Made by a program: the position numbers and the translations under genes. 6,967 bases of DNA from Thermoflexales bacterium (GTDB lineage: Bacteria; Chloroflexota; Anaerolineae; Fen-1058), in the NCBI GenBank assembly GCA_030834835.1, contig JAUQXD010001365.1, forward strand, positions 1 through 6,967. The letters run 5' to 3'. Below, one piece after another: positions 6,856 through 6,967 of this stretch; position 1 is the stretch's first letter, and the number at the start of each line of letters is the position of its first letter. Under the pieces are notes generated by a model. That model did no database searches, was not told where the DNA came from, and saw only the letters and a program-made list of their open reading frames with translations.

Positions 6856-6967
6856 TTAGTGAGGCATCAGTTGTCTGGTTAACTGCTTCAGGGCGTTGAA
6901 ACTCACCAGGCGCTGATTCGCTTCATCGTAGAGGGGCAGCTGCGCCGATTTGAAGCTGCTCCACAGC
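6856..6967 (-). CDS. C-terminal end of an unrecognised protein
   Basis: The last 36 codons of a gene entering from the right edge. The residues read LWSSFKSAQLPLYDEANQRL, then VSFNALKQLTRQLMPH, then TAA at 6858-6856. Coding on this strand is supported by the open frame, the gene-like composition, and the strong terminator placed immediately after the stop. The tail is mixed polar and helical, with no membrane segment or motif I recognise. No function is proposed. Confidence 0.6.
   Translation of the reverse strand, partial: LWSSFKSAQLPLYDEANQRLVSFNALKQLTRQLMPH

Overview
The window holds five protein-coding genes, all on the minus strand, so transcription runs from right to left. Three are complete and one is cut by each edge. 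Base composition is GC-rich, with strong use of GATC-containing hexamers. The organism looks like an environmental bacterium, possibly of the Chloroflexota. That guess rests on the architecture of the membrane-PAS-PAS histidine kinase, the long-form formate-tetrahydrofolate ligase, and a TGTCATTCCGAG...CGAGGAATCTCT inverted repeat of a kind I recall from such genomes. No rRNA or other marker confirms it.

Layout in the direction of transcription (right to left): (a) the last 36 codons of an unrecognised gene (6967-6856), ending 2 nt before a strong intrinsic terminator (6853-6818). (b) An AT-rich intergenic stretch of about 150 bp, which should carry the kinase promoter. (c) A 718-residue membrane-bound sensor histidine kinase with six likely membrane segments, two related PAS domains and a complete HisKA/HATPase core (6667-4511); no response regulator lies beside it. 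(d) A 373-bp gap holding a long, imperfect, dispersed-type inverted repeat (4316-4444), a second hairpin, and the promoter and leader of the next gene. (e) Formate-tetrahydrofolate ligase (4137-2137), the ATP-dependent entry of formate into one-carbon metabolism. It has the longer sequence form typical of the synthetase domain of eukaryotic C1-THF synthase, and a 48-residue Lys/Ala/Pro tail at its N terminus. (f) A perfect 10-bp terminator hairpin (2105-2081), then a TATAAT box. (g) An SLC13/DASS-type permease with two central RCK_C (TrkA-C) domains (1995-196). (h) 17 bp further on, probably in the same operon, the start of a DUF385/deazaflavin-dependent nitroreductase-family protein (178 to beyond the left edge).

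The genes do not form an obvious single pathway. They read as three or four separate transcription units: the unknown gene, the kinase, the ligase, and the permease plus oxidoreductase. I see no CRISPR array, transposase, tRNA, phage gene or defence cassette. The best items for follow-up are the histone-H1-like tail on a long-form formate-THF ligase, the orphan kinase, and the inverted-repeat element.
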